NCBI RefSeq assembly: GCF_001949145.1
Contig: NW_019091837.1
Coordinates: 2,748-32,597 of the forward strand
Direction: 5' to 3'
Length of the DNA: 29,850 nt
Source of the DNA: Acanthaster planci
Taxonomy: Eukaryota; Echinodermata; Asteroidea; Valvatida; Acanthasteridae
Shown here: positions 1 through 8,556 of the stretch, in pieces
Position numbering within the stretch: position 1 is the first letter of the stretch
Layout of the letters: each line of letters starts with the position of its first letter
Program-made: the position numbers and the translations under genes
Notes under the pieces: model-generated
What the model saw: only the letters and a program-made list of their open reading frames with translations
The model's database searches: none
Told to the model about the DNA's origin: nothing

Positions 1-132
1 GTCGTCTGAATAACAACATGACAATGGAGTTCAGCTCATTTGGAACAATTGCAACAACGTGTTCATTTCTTTGATTTCGTAACATCTTCAACAACTTCGT
101 GTATCCCGATCTGTGCGTCTGTATATTGCAAC

Positions 133-1683
133 ATGGCTGACGTCAACAAATTGAAGTTAACCAGACGGAACACCAAGGGTCAACTGACAAGAACACTGAC
201 TACGATAAACGACTTAATGAAAGAGGGTGTTAATGATCTGGAACTGATGAGGAAATACATATCCAAGGCTGAGAAGCAGTTTGAGAAGATAGAGGAGAAA
301 CACTTCGAGTTAATGGAGGCCATTGAAGAGCAGATAGAGTTTGAAGCTGAGGAGAAATGGATGGGCGATTGTGAATCAGAGTTTGTCCAGATTCTACTCC
401 GTGCACGACAAGTTGTTGACAGTCTGTCGCAACCATCTGTACCAGACAAACCCTCTCCTGACCCTACAAAGCCTGTGAGCACGGGAAAGGACCAAGCCGC
501 ATCCAGCAACCCTACAAAGCCTGTGAGCACGGGAAATGAGCAAACCGCATCCAGTGACCCTACAAAGCCTGTGAGCACGGGAAATGAGCAAGCCGCATCC
601 AGTGACCCTACAAAGCCTGTGAGCACGGGAACGAAGCAAGCCACATCCAGTGATCCTGCAAAGCCTGTGAGTTCAGAAACTGTGCCAGCCACATCCGGTA
701 CAACCTCGCCAACAGCACCTGCCACCCCTCACCCTACATCATCAACCCCAAAGATGGCAAGAATGAAATTCCCTACCTTCAACAGTAACATCTGAGAATA
801 CAAACGATTCAAGGAATTGTTTGTCCATTGTTCTGCAGGCCTAACTGAGATCGAACGTTTCTACCAACTGACGGAGTCAATGGTCAATGCCAAAGAACGC
901 AATCGTGTCAAGGGTTGCATTGATGTCGCGAAAGCATGGCAAGTTCTTGATGAGTGCTACGGGGATTCTGACAAAATTGTGGACAGCCTCCTGAGAGATT
1001 TGGATAACCTGAAGACGTACGAGATTAAGGGGAGAATCAATCTCCCTGCCATGAGCCGCTTCGTTCAGGCCCTGCAGATATTTGAGACCCATGCTGAGGC
1101 CATCGGACTATCCGGAGAACTGAATAGCAAGATCATGTTAAGTCAGATAAACCAGAAGTTACCGGAGGAACATCGAATTGCCTACTGCAAGAGCGTGAGG
1201 GATGACCACACTGAGGATTCTCTCACTGGCCTTGTGAAATGGATCTATGGCCAGCAACTACTCCTGGAGAAAGCGAGACCAGCTGGTTCAGAGAGTGCAT
1301 CGACCTATCCGGTAGCGCACAATAAAACAGTCAAGTCTGCGAATTCGGCCACAGTGAATTGGAATAAGCACAGCCACACAGACAAGGGAAAGCAGTCAGG
1401 ATTACCCAAGTGCGCATTACACACCACCTCGAACACACACTATATGAAGACCTGCAACAAGTTCAGAAGTCTGCCATTGAAAGAAAAGTACGAGGTCATG
1501 AAGAGGTACAACATCTGTAGCCGTTGTGGACACAACAATTGTGCGGCGGGTAAACCTCCGTACGATTCCAGCTCATGTCAGTTCGCGTCTCCATGCCGTA
1601 TCCAGACGTGTGGGAGTGACTCGCACTTCTCAGCCATCTGTCCTGTTGTGTACGGTGGGAAGGGAAAAAATCCCCCGAGCTAG
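133..1683 (+). pseudogene. BEL/Pao gag, interrupted by one TGA
   Basis: The gag protein would package element RNA in the cytoplasm. I take the ATG at 133 (MADVNKLKLTRRNTKGQLTR) as the start. Upstream in-frame sequence has only a TTG, and a basic opening of this kind is usual for Pao gags. The order is a charged helical, coiled-coil-like stretch (about 190-380), a Pro/Ser/Thr tandem-repeat linker (463-702), a conserved gag block (about 750-1300, including LPAMSRFVQALQIFE), and a Cys/His-rich segment (about 1400-1645, including ICSRCGHNNC and CRIQTCGSDSHFSAIC) that replaces a simple zinc knuckle. The frame is continuous except for TGA at 793-795, just after the PTFNSNI motif. The stop TAG is at 1681-1683. 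Pol follows in another frame. A single nonsense codon in an otherwise open frame suggests recent inactivation. Confidence 0.85.
463..702 (+). repeat. 48-bp in-frame tandem repeat inside gag (about 5 units)
   Basis: CCTACAAAGCCTGTGAGC recurs at 463, 511, 559 and 607, and a diverged copy (CCTGCAAAGCCTGTGAG) starts at 655. The period is exactly 48 bases, so each unit adds 16 residues (PTKPVSTGNEQAASSD type). The units are nearly identical except the last. The repeat forms a Pro/Ser/Thr-rich flexible linker between the coiled-coil N-terminus and the conserved gag block. The repeat also keeps minus-strand frames open here. Those are shadows. Confidence 0.95.
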
Positions 1684-1687
1684 CTGA

Positions 1688-4525
1688 GTGGCCATGCAGA
1701 ACCCTTCCACCCCGCGAATGGTTCTGTCAATGTGTCGACAAGTCACCCTCAATGATCCTGCAAAATTACGTGGCACCTTACCGACTGTCATGGGATATCT
1801 TCGTCATGGAAACACTCGTCATCTGGTCCGTATCCTGCTTGATGGTGGCAGTCAAGCTACCCTGCTGAGAGAAGGGGTCTTTCCAAAATCCGAGCGAGAC
1901 CTCTACCAGGATCACGACCTTAGTCTCGTCGGTGGGAAGAAGATAACCAGAAAGCTGAGACTTTTGGACTGCCACATTGAAGACGTTGAAGGAAGGTGGT
2001 CGTCCCCTTTATCTGTCACAGAGATTGACGAGCCTTGTGGCAAAGCTCCAATAATTCTACCAGATCAGCTCCGACAGTACGACCATTTGTGTCAGGTCGA
2101 CATTCAAGTTGCTCCATCGCAGACTATCGACCTACTCCTGGGTGTCGATAACATACATCTGATGGTCTGGGAGGACTACATCTGTGGTGAGAATTTTGAC
2201 GAACCTGTTGCAGTTAGATGCCCGCTCGGTTGGTTCATTCAAGGGGGACGGTCAGCAAGCTCAGCTATGTTGGTAAACTATGTAAATGTCTCGGCCACTG
2301 GTCCACTAGAAGAGTTCCTCGCTTTAGAAGCAGCAGGATTGGAACCTAAGAGATGTAGATGCTCTGCCGATCTCATCGACAAGAACGCAACTGAGGCCAT
2401 GCAGCAGAGTGTCTTTCAGTTGCCAGACGGTTCATACGAGAATCGACTGCCCTGGAAGAAACCGCCCGATGATCTGCCAAATAACTACGACTATGCCGTC
2501 AAGAGGTTGAAGAGTCTAGAGAATCAGTTCCGCAACAGACCCGAGGAATGGGCAACTTACTGCCAACAGATGAGAGACCAGTTGAAGAGAGGCGTCTCCC
2601 GGCGTATCACGGAAGAGGAGCTGCAGCAAGACAGAGAAAATGACAAGAAGATGTGGTTCCTGCCCCACTTTGCTGTCACCAAAGACTCGAAGACGACTCC
2701 GGTCAGAGTGGTGTACGACGCGAAGGCAAAGTATCAGGGCCATTCACTCAATGATTATCTCGTGAAGGGTGAGAATATAAACTCCGATCTGTTTGAAGTT
2801 GCCTTGCGCTTCCGAGAAAATGAGGTTGGTCTCATCGCTGACATCAGCAAGATGTTCCAAGCCATCAAGATCAAATCTGAAGATGCCCGCTTCCACAGAT
2901 TTGTGTTTCGAGAGAACCCCTGTCAACCCATCCATGTGTACGAGCTGACGACGGTTAGCTTTGGAGACAAACCGTCTCCAACCGCTGCCATTGTGACCTT
3001 GAGGCATATAGTAGCTGAACACGCTGCAGACGACAAACAGCTGAACCGAGTGGTCGCAGACCAGTTCTACATGGACGACTTGAACGAATCTGTTGTCAGT
3101 ACTGAAGAAGGCCTACAGCTCAAGTTAAAACTCACCGAGACCCTGAAGAAGGGCAACTTTGCCATAAGGAAATGGCAATCAAACATAGAAAAACTATGTG
3201 ACAAGACTGAAGATGCTAAAGTTGCCACAGCTTTAGGCACCAAGTGGAACCTTGTGAAAGACACCTTGAAGGTCAAAGAGGTGAAGCCGGCCGAGGATGT
3301 CCCTACCAAACGCAACATCCTCAGACACACTGCCTCCTACTATGATGTCTTCGGCATGCTGTCGGGACTCCATGTTCGACCGAAGATTCTCCTTCAGAAG
3401 TTATGGCAGTTGGAGCTTGACTGGGACACCCCGCTCAACCCAAAGGGCGACTTAAGTGCCGCGCTGAGTGAGATCAACAGAGACCTTGAGGAAGTAGCCA
3501 ACATTGAAATCCCTAGGTGCCTGATTCCGGAGCAGTACAAGGGAATGAGGCCCTTGCCCGAAGTGTCCCTACATGGCGCAAGCGATGCATTAGAAGATGC
3601 CATGGGTATCGGAGTTTGGCTGAGGTGGTCCCGCCCAGAAGAAACTGAGGCACACCTGACATTTGTCTGCGCACGAGCCAGAGTTACACCACTTAAGCAG
3701 ACAAGCATTCCCCGAAAGGAGCTTCAAGCCATTCTCCTACTGTCTAGATTGATGCTCTCTGTCAAGAAAGCCCTTCGTTTCTACATGGCATACTCGAAGA
3801 TCTGGACGGATAGCATGACCGCTATAAGCTGGCTGAGAGGACAGTCCAAATCTTTCCGTTCCTTTGTTGCTTACCGTGTAGGCGAGATAACAACGGAGTT
3901 TGATCCAATCAAGGACGTCGCATACGTTCCATCCGACCAGAATGTCGTCGACCTTGTTTCCAGAGGGGGAACAGCTACTGGCATGAAACGAGTCATTGAT
4001 GGGCCGGTATACCTGAAGCTACCCCCACAGTCCTGGCCCAAGACGCCGTCTAGTATCCCAGTAGATCTGAAAGATGAAGAGCGTAAGAAGTTCCACGTGC
4101 GGAATGCCAAGATACTGGCGCTCAAAGTCAATGCTACCTCAAACCCTGCTCCGATTGTCGATGCTACCGAGTTCTCCAGTTGGTCCAGGCTAAAGATGGT
4201 CACAGCTAGAGTACTCTCCTTGAAAGAAATACCGAAAAAGCAGTGGCTCAAGCAGTTAACCCAGCAGATTTCACAGTGGCCCTCTTCAAAGCTGATCAGG
4301 GAGGCTGAGTTGTACTGGATAAGACAAGCACAAAGAGGCATCAACTTCCAGGATCCAAACATCTTGAAGCTTGATCCGTTCTTCGACAAAGATGACCAGG
4401 TTTACCGTGTTGGTGGACGCCTGAAATTCCATTTTTACCTGGAAACCCCATCCAAAATTAACCAATCAGGAACAAGCTTAGAGGGAAAGACGTCATCTTT
4501 TCAATGGCATATGCGCAGTGGTTGA
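1688..4525 (+). pseudogene. BEL/Pao pol: protease, reverse transcriptase, RNase H; integrase lost
   Basis: This is an open frame of 945 codons. The protease motif is ILLDGGSQATLL (Asp about residue 52), an A17-type aspartic protease site with DGG instead of the usual D-S/T-G. The reverse transcriptase shows LIADISKMFQ (first catalytic Asp about residue 385) and QFYMDDL (Asp pair about residues 463-464). RNase H shows GASDALEDAMGIGVW (Asp about 633) and IWTDSMTAISW (Asp about 708). The linker that normally leads into the integrase zinc-binding domain is present up to VYRVGGRLK (to 4426). Family similarity then stops, and about 33 unrelated residues precede TGA. The integrase zinc-binding, DDE core and C-terminal domains are absent, so the product could not integrate. 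The frame opens with GTG at 1688 just after a TGA (1685-1687). The first ATG is at 1694. In intact relatives gag and pol are usually one frame. Confidence 0.88.
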
Positions 4526-5095
4526 TTTTTGAAAGGGGGTGAGTTATAACTGACCCAAATTGTCTTTTCCTTGATCAGGTAGAAATTACAAAATGGGAAA
4601 TATTCCAAAATGGGAATATACATGTACATGTAAACTCACTAAATAAGGTTTAATCTTGTCGATACGTGCCATTTTGCCATCTAACAACTGACTCCAAAAT
4701 TGCCCCTCCTACCGGTGAATCAACACAGCCTCACCTGTGTCACACATGTAGACAGCCTGGGTCAGAGCACTTGTGCCCACAGTCGGCTCTACACACACAT
4801 AACACACACGTGCTGGCGCTCAGCGCTGCATGCATAAGCCATGCATCGCTATCGCTGTCGTGTTTTGACACAGCTCTGCTTCGACGATACTTGCCTACAA
4901 TACAAAATGTAACATCCAATTTTCCCCCTCTCTGTCACCCTTCAGTACACATGATACAATAATACAAATGTATTGTTCTGGGTTGAGAGTAAATTGAATC
5001 ACAAAACCAGCAATGTAAATGTTCATAGTTGAACGTAACATTTTATTGCATTGTTAACCATGGAAGTTCCTACCTCCATGTATTTTCAAGATGTA
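4526..5095. other. non-coding stretch downstream of the retroelement
   Basis: No supported gene. There is a purine run with GAAAGGGGG near 4530-4540 just past the pol stop, a TACATGTACATGTA motif near 4620-4632, and a pyrimidine-rich segment with CACACA runs (4735-4810). An open frame at 4666-4962 has no recognisable domain and biased composition. This stretch could contain LTR sequence, but there is no second copy in the window to compare. Confidence 0.5.
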
Positions 5096-5326
5096 TTTTT
5101 TTTTTTTTTTGCGTTGGGGAGATGTTAATTATATATAACGGGTTTGCCCTTACCCAACGTATATTAATAAACACTGTATGCTCAGTGCTTGTTCGACAGC
5201 TTGCGAAAAAACCTGACAAGCTTACTCGGGTGGGACTCGAACCCACGACCTCCTGCTTACTAGTGCAGATGTCTTGACATGTAAGCTTGCTTTTAGGAGG
5301 CATCCACCGCTCAATCCCCCAATAGC
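5096..5326 (-). mobile_element. tRNA-like SINE with poly(A) tail
   Basis: Read on the minus strand, a perfect T-arm (GTGGG-TTCGAGT-CCCAC, 5246 to 5230) gives a consensus RNA polymerase III box B (GGTTCGAGTCC). A 73-base unit is closed by a perfect 9-bp stem (CAAGCTTAC / GTAAGCTTG, 5289-5281 with 5225-5217). A weak box A candidate (TTGAGCGGTGG) lies about 70 bases upstream. The body then runs to a run of 15 A (plus-strand T, 5096-5110), as expected for a SINE tail. It is not a working tRNA: the D-arm is too short, the anticodon loop is irregular and six extra bases separate the T-arm from the closing stem. I did not find clear target-site duplications. The 5' limit is approximate. Confidence 0.6.
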
Positions 5327-5378
5327 TATTCTTCTCATTGTCATTACATTTTCTTAATGTTAAGATTAAGCAGAAATA

Positions 5379-5430
5379 TGTATGAATGAATAAATGAATG
5401 AATGATGAATGAATGGAGAGATGAATGATC
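5379..5430. repeat. imperfect (ATGA)n simple repeat
   Basis: TATGAATGAATAAATGAATG and the bases after it form an imperfect tetranucleotide array of ATGA/AATG units with a few substitutions and one deletion. It lies beyond the 5' end of the minus-strand SINE. Confidence 0.85.
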
Positions 5431-6285
5431 ACCAATTTTGTAATTGATCTTCCAGCATCCACCATGATGGTTGTCAATCAACAATATAATGTTCAATGGG
5501 CAAAAGTTCCATTAAGATCAAGTTTACTAATTGCCTCCTGTAGTAACCTATACATGTATAAGCCCCCAGAAAGTCGTAAAAGTCAATTTTATCAGTGAAA
5601 AAATATATAAGTTTTCAGACCAGTCTCATAGGCTTTGTACATGTACACAGGGTGTCTAGTGAACTTTTTATATGTAACTCTTTGATATGATATGATAAAC
5701 TGCACAAAGCACAACAAATTCACCTTTTGGCAATATTCTTTAACATCAATGATCATGAATAAAACAGGAAGGCTAAGACTAAACTTTAGTTGTTTTCCTG
5801 CTGATCGTCTTATGAAAATGAGGTGTGGAACTTGGCCATGAACACAGGCGACTGGAGTCCATGATCGTTGATCGTGTGACCTGGCAAGTGCATCATGCAT
5901 ACGCTTGCATTCCATTGCTAGGCCGTTGCTACAATACAAAGGTTTCCTTTCTGTAGGCATGGTTGGCAACCAGTTGAGTGAAAAGTTAGTGTAGGCTGTA
6001 GAGACTGGTCTTTTGTTGACCAACTACATGTAAGTAATAATATGTACTCATGCTGAACTGAACAGAGTTCTGTTTATATAGGATTTTTTCGGGCTGAAAG
6101 AAAAGGGGGGATGTGCCCCCCAGGCCCCCTCCCCTGGATCCACGCCTGCCATGTGTCACGTTGTAAACTTTATTTATGAATACTGCAGAACCACAAATTT
6201 GATTGGCGTAATATTAATTTGCAATGCCACAATACAAACAACACGAGCTGAACTCGGTTCTCTTTGTTTGTCTCTTTGTTTGAAG
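5431..6285. other. non-coding stretch upstream of the first SET exon
   Basis: No supported gene. At 6090-6150 there is a short GC-rich patch with G-runs and C-runs that can pair with each other (GGGGGG near 6103, CCCCCCAGGCCCCCTCCCC after 6115). It stands out against AT-rich flanks and resembles the end of a dispersed repeat. The first exon of the downstream gene, with its start codon, was not found here. A weak minus-strand open frame (5592-6023) shows no domain. Confidence 0.5.
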
Positions 6286-6410
6286 GAGACGCTCAGCAAG
6301 GAGACGTGAACAGGCAAATACTTGCAATCCCAGAGAACAGGCCATAGAGGCCAAAAGACGGGGGACAGATCCAGATGACTCATTTGTGGTCAGGAACGTC
6401 ATCTCAAAAG
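6286..6410 (+). CDS. exon: basic leader preceding a SET domain
   Basis: The acceptor is a pyrimidine-rich run ending TTTGAAG, and the donor is AAAAG|GTATGT. One of the three frames is open. It reads a very basic stretch (ARRREQ, EAKRRG) followed by DPDDSFVVRNVISK. In KMT5A-like invertebrate and fish proteins this kind of segment sits directly before the SET core, so the exon would encode the region N-terminal to the fold. The phase is 2 on entry and 1 on exit. The next recognised exon (6892) needs a phase 2 donor, so an exon of length 3n+1 is missing in between. No initiator methionine is visible. TGA lies in frame just upstream, so an earlier exon is needed. Confidence 0.6.
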
Positions 6411-6891
6411 GTATGTAAACATTTCGTGCTGATGTAATTTTTTTAACAAGATCATGGTAATGCATCAGTGCATTTTGTGGTCTAATTTATTGACATGGTG
6501 TTTTTCTGTGTATAGTTTTTCACACTAATCTTTTGAAATCAGTTTAAAACTTCACAGATGTAACATCTTCAGAGGAAATGTTCCTGTTTTGACATCATGA
6601 TCAGTATCGCTGTCACGTAAAGGTCTTCAAAAACATTTGTGAGAATATAGTCCGTAGAATTTCCGTGCATACGGACTTACTTTTGGCCTGACTATTGCTT
6701 CATAAGGATCCCCTACAAATAAGCCCACATTTTTTGCATGCATGAGCTTAAAAGCATTTGAGCATTCAAAAAGATACAGTGATATTTAAAGTTTCATCAT
6801 AAATAATTTATATTTCAGCTATTTTTACATTAAAATTGATTATATTTGTTGATTTTATGTCACTGATTGTGTATTTTAATGTTAAATCCAG
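6411..6891. other. intron lacking the expected SET-core exon
   Basis: I read all three + frames for the front half of a SET domain (the GxG S-adenosylmethionine loop and following strands) and found no plausible match. The sequence is AT-rich with frequent stops. The neighbours' incompatible phases agree that one exon has been deleted from this position. Confidence 0.55.
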
Positions 6892-7102
6892 CATTGATGC
6901 ATCTGAAGAACCTCAAAATGGCTTCCAGCTTGGCAGACTGGTGAACCATGGAAACCTGAAGGAAAGGAATGCCAAAATGGCAGTGCTCGAGGTGGATGAG
7001 TCCCCTTTCCTTTGCCTTTTTGCCAGCACTACAATCAAGGAAGAGGATGAGATGCTCTATGATTATGGCATTCCCGAAGCAAAACTACCATGGAACAAAA
7101 AA
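6892..7102 (+). CDS. exon: C-terminal half of a KMT5A-like SET domain
   Basis: The acceptor is TTAAATCCAG at 6891. The frame reads IDASEEPQNGFQLGRLVNHG, a cofactor-binding N-H motif of SET domains. It is followed by SPFLCLFASTTIKEEDEMLY and DYGIPEAKLPW, which match the C-terminal strands and the catalytic YDYG end of KMT5A (SET8)-type H4K20 methyltransferases. There is no Cys-rich post-SET module, also as in KMT5A. The front half of the fold is not encoded nearby, so the product could not methylate. The 3' end is uncertain: reading runs on into AT-rich intron-like sequence to a TAG near 7213, and no GT donor follows PWNKK. The donor may have mutated near 7102. Phase 0 there would join the next exon. 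Confidence 0.72.
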
Positions 7103-7887
7103 TTAATATTGCATTTTGAATCATTTATCATTGATAATTTAGTGTACAGTATGTATCAAAAATTTTATCTTAAATTATCTGCAGATTGTGTTAGTTTACG
7201 CCAAAATGGTTAGTAGCACCTTCAAGCTACAGGCTTCCTCTTTATAATGACATGTCAAGAGATTGTGTAAAGATTCACCTAGCTGCAGTGTGGAGAGAGA
7301 GAGAAGGAGAATTGAAAAGGATTTATGCTGGCATTACTACCTAAAACTTACATACGGTCATGGATGGCTGAGTAATAAATGGTTTTGACCAATGGGTCAA
7401 ATTGGGCTTGGGACAAAAGTCACAGTAAGTCCTCAGGTAAAGGTTTATGTCGTGCTTTCGTTTGATTGGTCCCAAGCCCATTTTCACCCATTGGCCAGAA
7501 ACATTGATTACTCACCTCTTCGATGTCAAGCCTTGTATGCGACTAAGTGTTGCAGTTGGAAATCCATTTCTTCTGCCACTAACAATTCTAGGATTCTGCT
7601 GAAAGTGATTTCTGACAGGTTCAGTGTTTTCCTCAGATCGTCCTGTTTGCTGCCTTCTAGAGTTTGCTTTGCTCCGATTGAGGTTGGTCCCTGTTGCAAT
7701 ATCAAAACTGTCCAGAGATACTGGTTGCTTTTAACCTGGCATATTTTTCCTTCTTGAAATGAGTCAAGTTACAAATGTAGTAGCAATAAGTTTGTTAATA
7801 CTGATGGCCATACCAGTCCTTCAAAGCATGTTTACCTTCCTTGTGAAACACACTTTGTATATTGAGTATTGACTTGATTTTATTTAG
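7103..7887. other. intron with an imperfect long inverted repeat
   Basis: There is no coding exon that I can support. Besides the inverted repeat at 7387-7493, the segment has a GA-rich patch near 7290-7320. It ends in a good acceptor (TTGATTTTATTTAG at 7887). A 121-codon open frame across 7392-7757 starts inside the inverted repeat and shows no domain. Confidence 0.5.
7387..7493. repeat. imperfect inverted repeat (two ~28-bp arms)
   Basis: The left arm starts GACCAATGGGTCAAATTGGG (7387) and continues CTTGGGAC. The reverse complement of the right arm (7466-7493) reads CCAATGGGTGAAAATGGGCT then TGGGACC. Two or three mismatches separate the arms, with a spacer of about 52 bases. It would form a long intronic hairpin. 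It may be a small folded-back MITE. Confidence 0.75.
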
Positions 7888-8556
7888 CCTAGAGATGGAG
7901 TCCGCCCTGCTGATTCAGCGTGGGGTAGCGTTGCAGTCGGAGGTGTTTCTGGTGAACCCATCGGGCATCCCGTGGTTGATAACTCAGCAGTGAGAGGTGA
8001 CTTTGGTAACCCCACTGGGCACTGCTGTGGTGATCCAGTCACGGATTACCCTTCAGTGAATGATAACTCTGGTGACCCGAAAGCGTATGGGTCTGGTGAT
8101 CCCGTTAAGGATAATCCTGCAGTCAGAGGTGACTCTGCTGACCTCACTGGTGATCCCGTCGGGGATAACTAACTTTTCAGTTGGAAATGACTCATGTGAT
8201 CTCATAGGTGACTCAGATAATTCTGATGATCCAGTTCTGAGTGACTCAGATGATTGCACTGGAGATGACTCGGATCCAGTTGTCAGTGACTCAGATGATC
8301 GCATTGGAGATGACTCGGATCCCGTTGCAGGTGGCTCGGATGATCCCAGCGGAGGTGACCCAGATGATCCAGTTTCAAGTGACTCAAGTGATCCTATTGG
8401 TGCAGAATCAGTTGGTCCAGATACATTTAGATGTGACTGGAGGTGGCTCTGACGATGCTATTAGAGTCATAGATGATCTGCACAGAAATGACTCGGACGT
8501 CTATGTGTCTGAGTCAAACAGTAATGATGAAAGTTTGGTGTTTGATCCGTTACCTG
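7888..8556 (+). pseudogene. exon: acidic Asp/Ser/Gly repeat linker, frame-shifted twice
   Basis: The acceptor is TTTATTTAG|CCT and the donor is ACCTG|GTAAAT. The first part reads in frame 1 to TAA at 8170. It holds diverged ~22-residue repeats (AVRGD...GDPV.DN motifs). The second part is open in frame 2 up to TGA at 8450 and holds 45-bp repeats (SDSDD.GDDSDPV). The last part is open in frame 3 (GGGSDDAIRVIDDLHRNDSD to FDPLPG). All three parts share the same Asp-rich style, so the two shifts (within about 8060-8172 and about 8425-8450) look like decay, helped by repeat slippage. The exon would encode a disordered acidic linker between the SET part and the recombinase part. Entry is phase 0 and exit phase 1, matching the exon at 10563. 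Confidence 0.62.
8196..8378 (+). repeat. 45-bp acidic coding tandem repeat (4 units)
   Basis: Units run 8196-8240, 8241-8285, 8286-8330 and 8331-8378 (the last is 48 bases). A weaker, shorter unit follows from 8379. Each encodes about 15 residues of the type DSDDRIGDDSDPVAG. The middle two are nearly identical, the outer ones diverged, which suggests continuing expansion by unequal exchange. Confidence 0.88.

Larger units (their letters stand above)
1..4525 (+). mobile_element. BEL/Pao LTR retrotransposon, decayed and truncated at the 3' end
   Basis: The order seen is a coiled-coil gag N-terminus, a Pao-type gag domain, a Cys/His-rich region, an A17-type protease, reverse transcriptase and RNase H. 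This is the BEL/Pao order. The copy has one in-frame TGA in gag, a broken gag/pol junction, and loss of everything beyond the very start of the integrase region. No 5' LTR can be recognised in the 132 bases before the first good ATG, so it probably lies left of the window or is lost. A purine run (GAAAGGGGG) just after the pol stop could be a polypurine tract, but no 3' LTR can be confirmed without the 5' one. The family call is firm. The element's ends are not defined. Confidence 0.88.

Noticed and set aside
180-725. Minus-strand open frames opposite gag
   Set aside because: They are kept open by the 48-bp tandem repeat and mirror the gag coding strand.
1665-1671. A-AAA-AAT slippery heptamer near the end of gag
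   Set aside because: It is in the correct register for a -1 shift, but -1 from gag leads into frame 3, not the pol frame (frame 2), so it cannot make the gag-pol protein.
5217-5289. Functional tRNA gene on the minus strand
   Set aside because: The T-arm is perfect, but the D-arm is too short, the anticodon loop is irregular and six bases separate the T-arm from the closing stem. A SINE head fits better.
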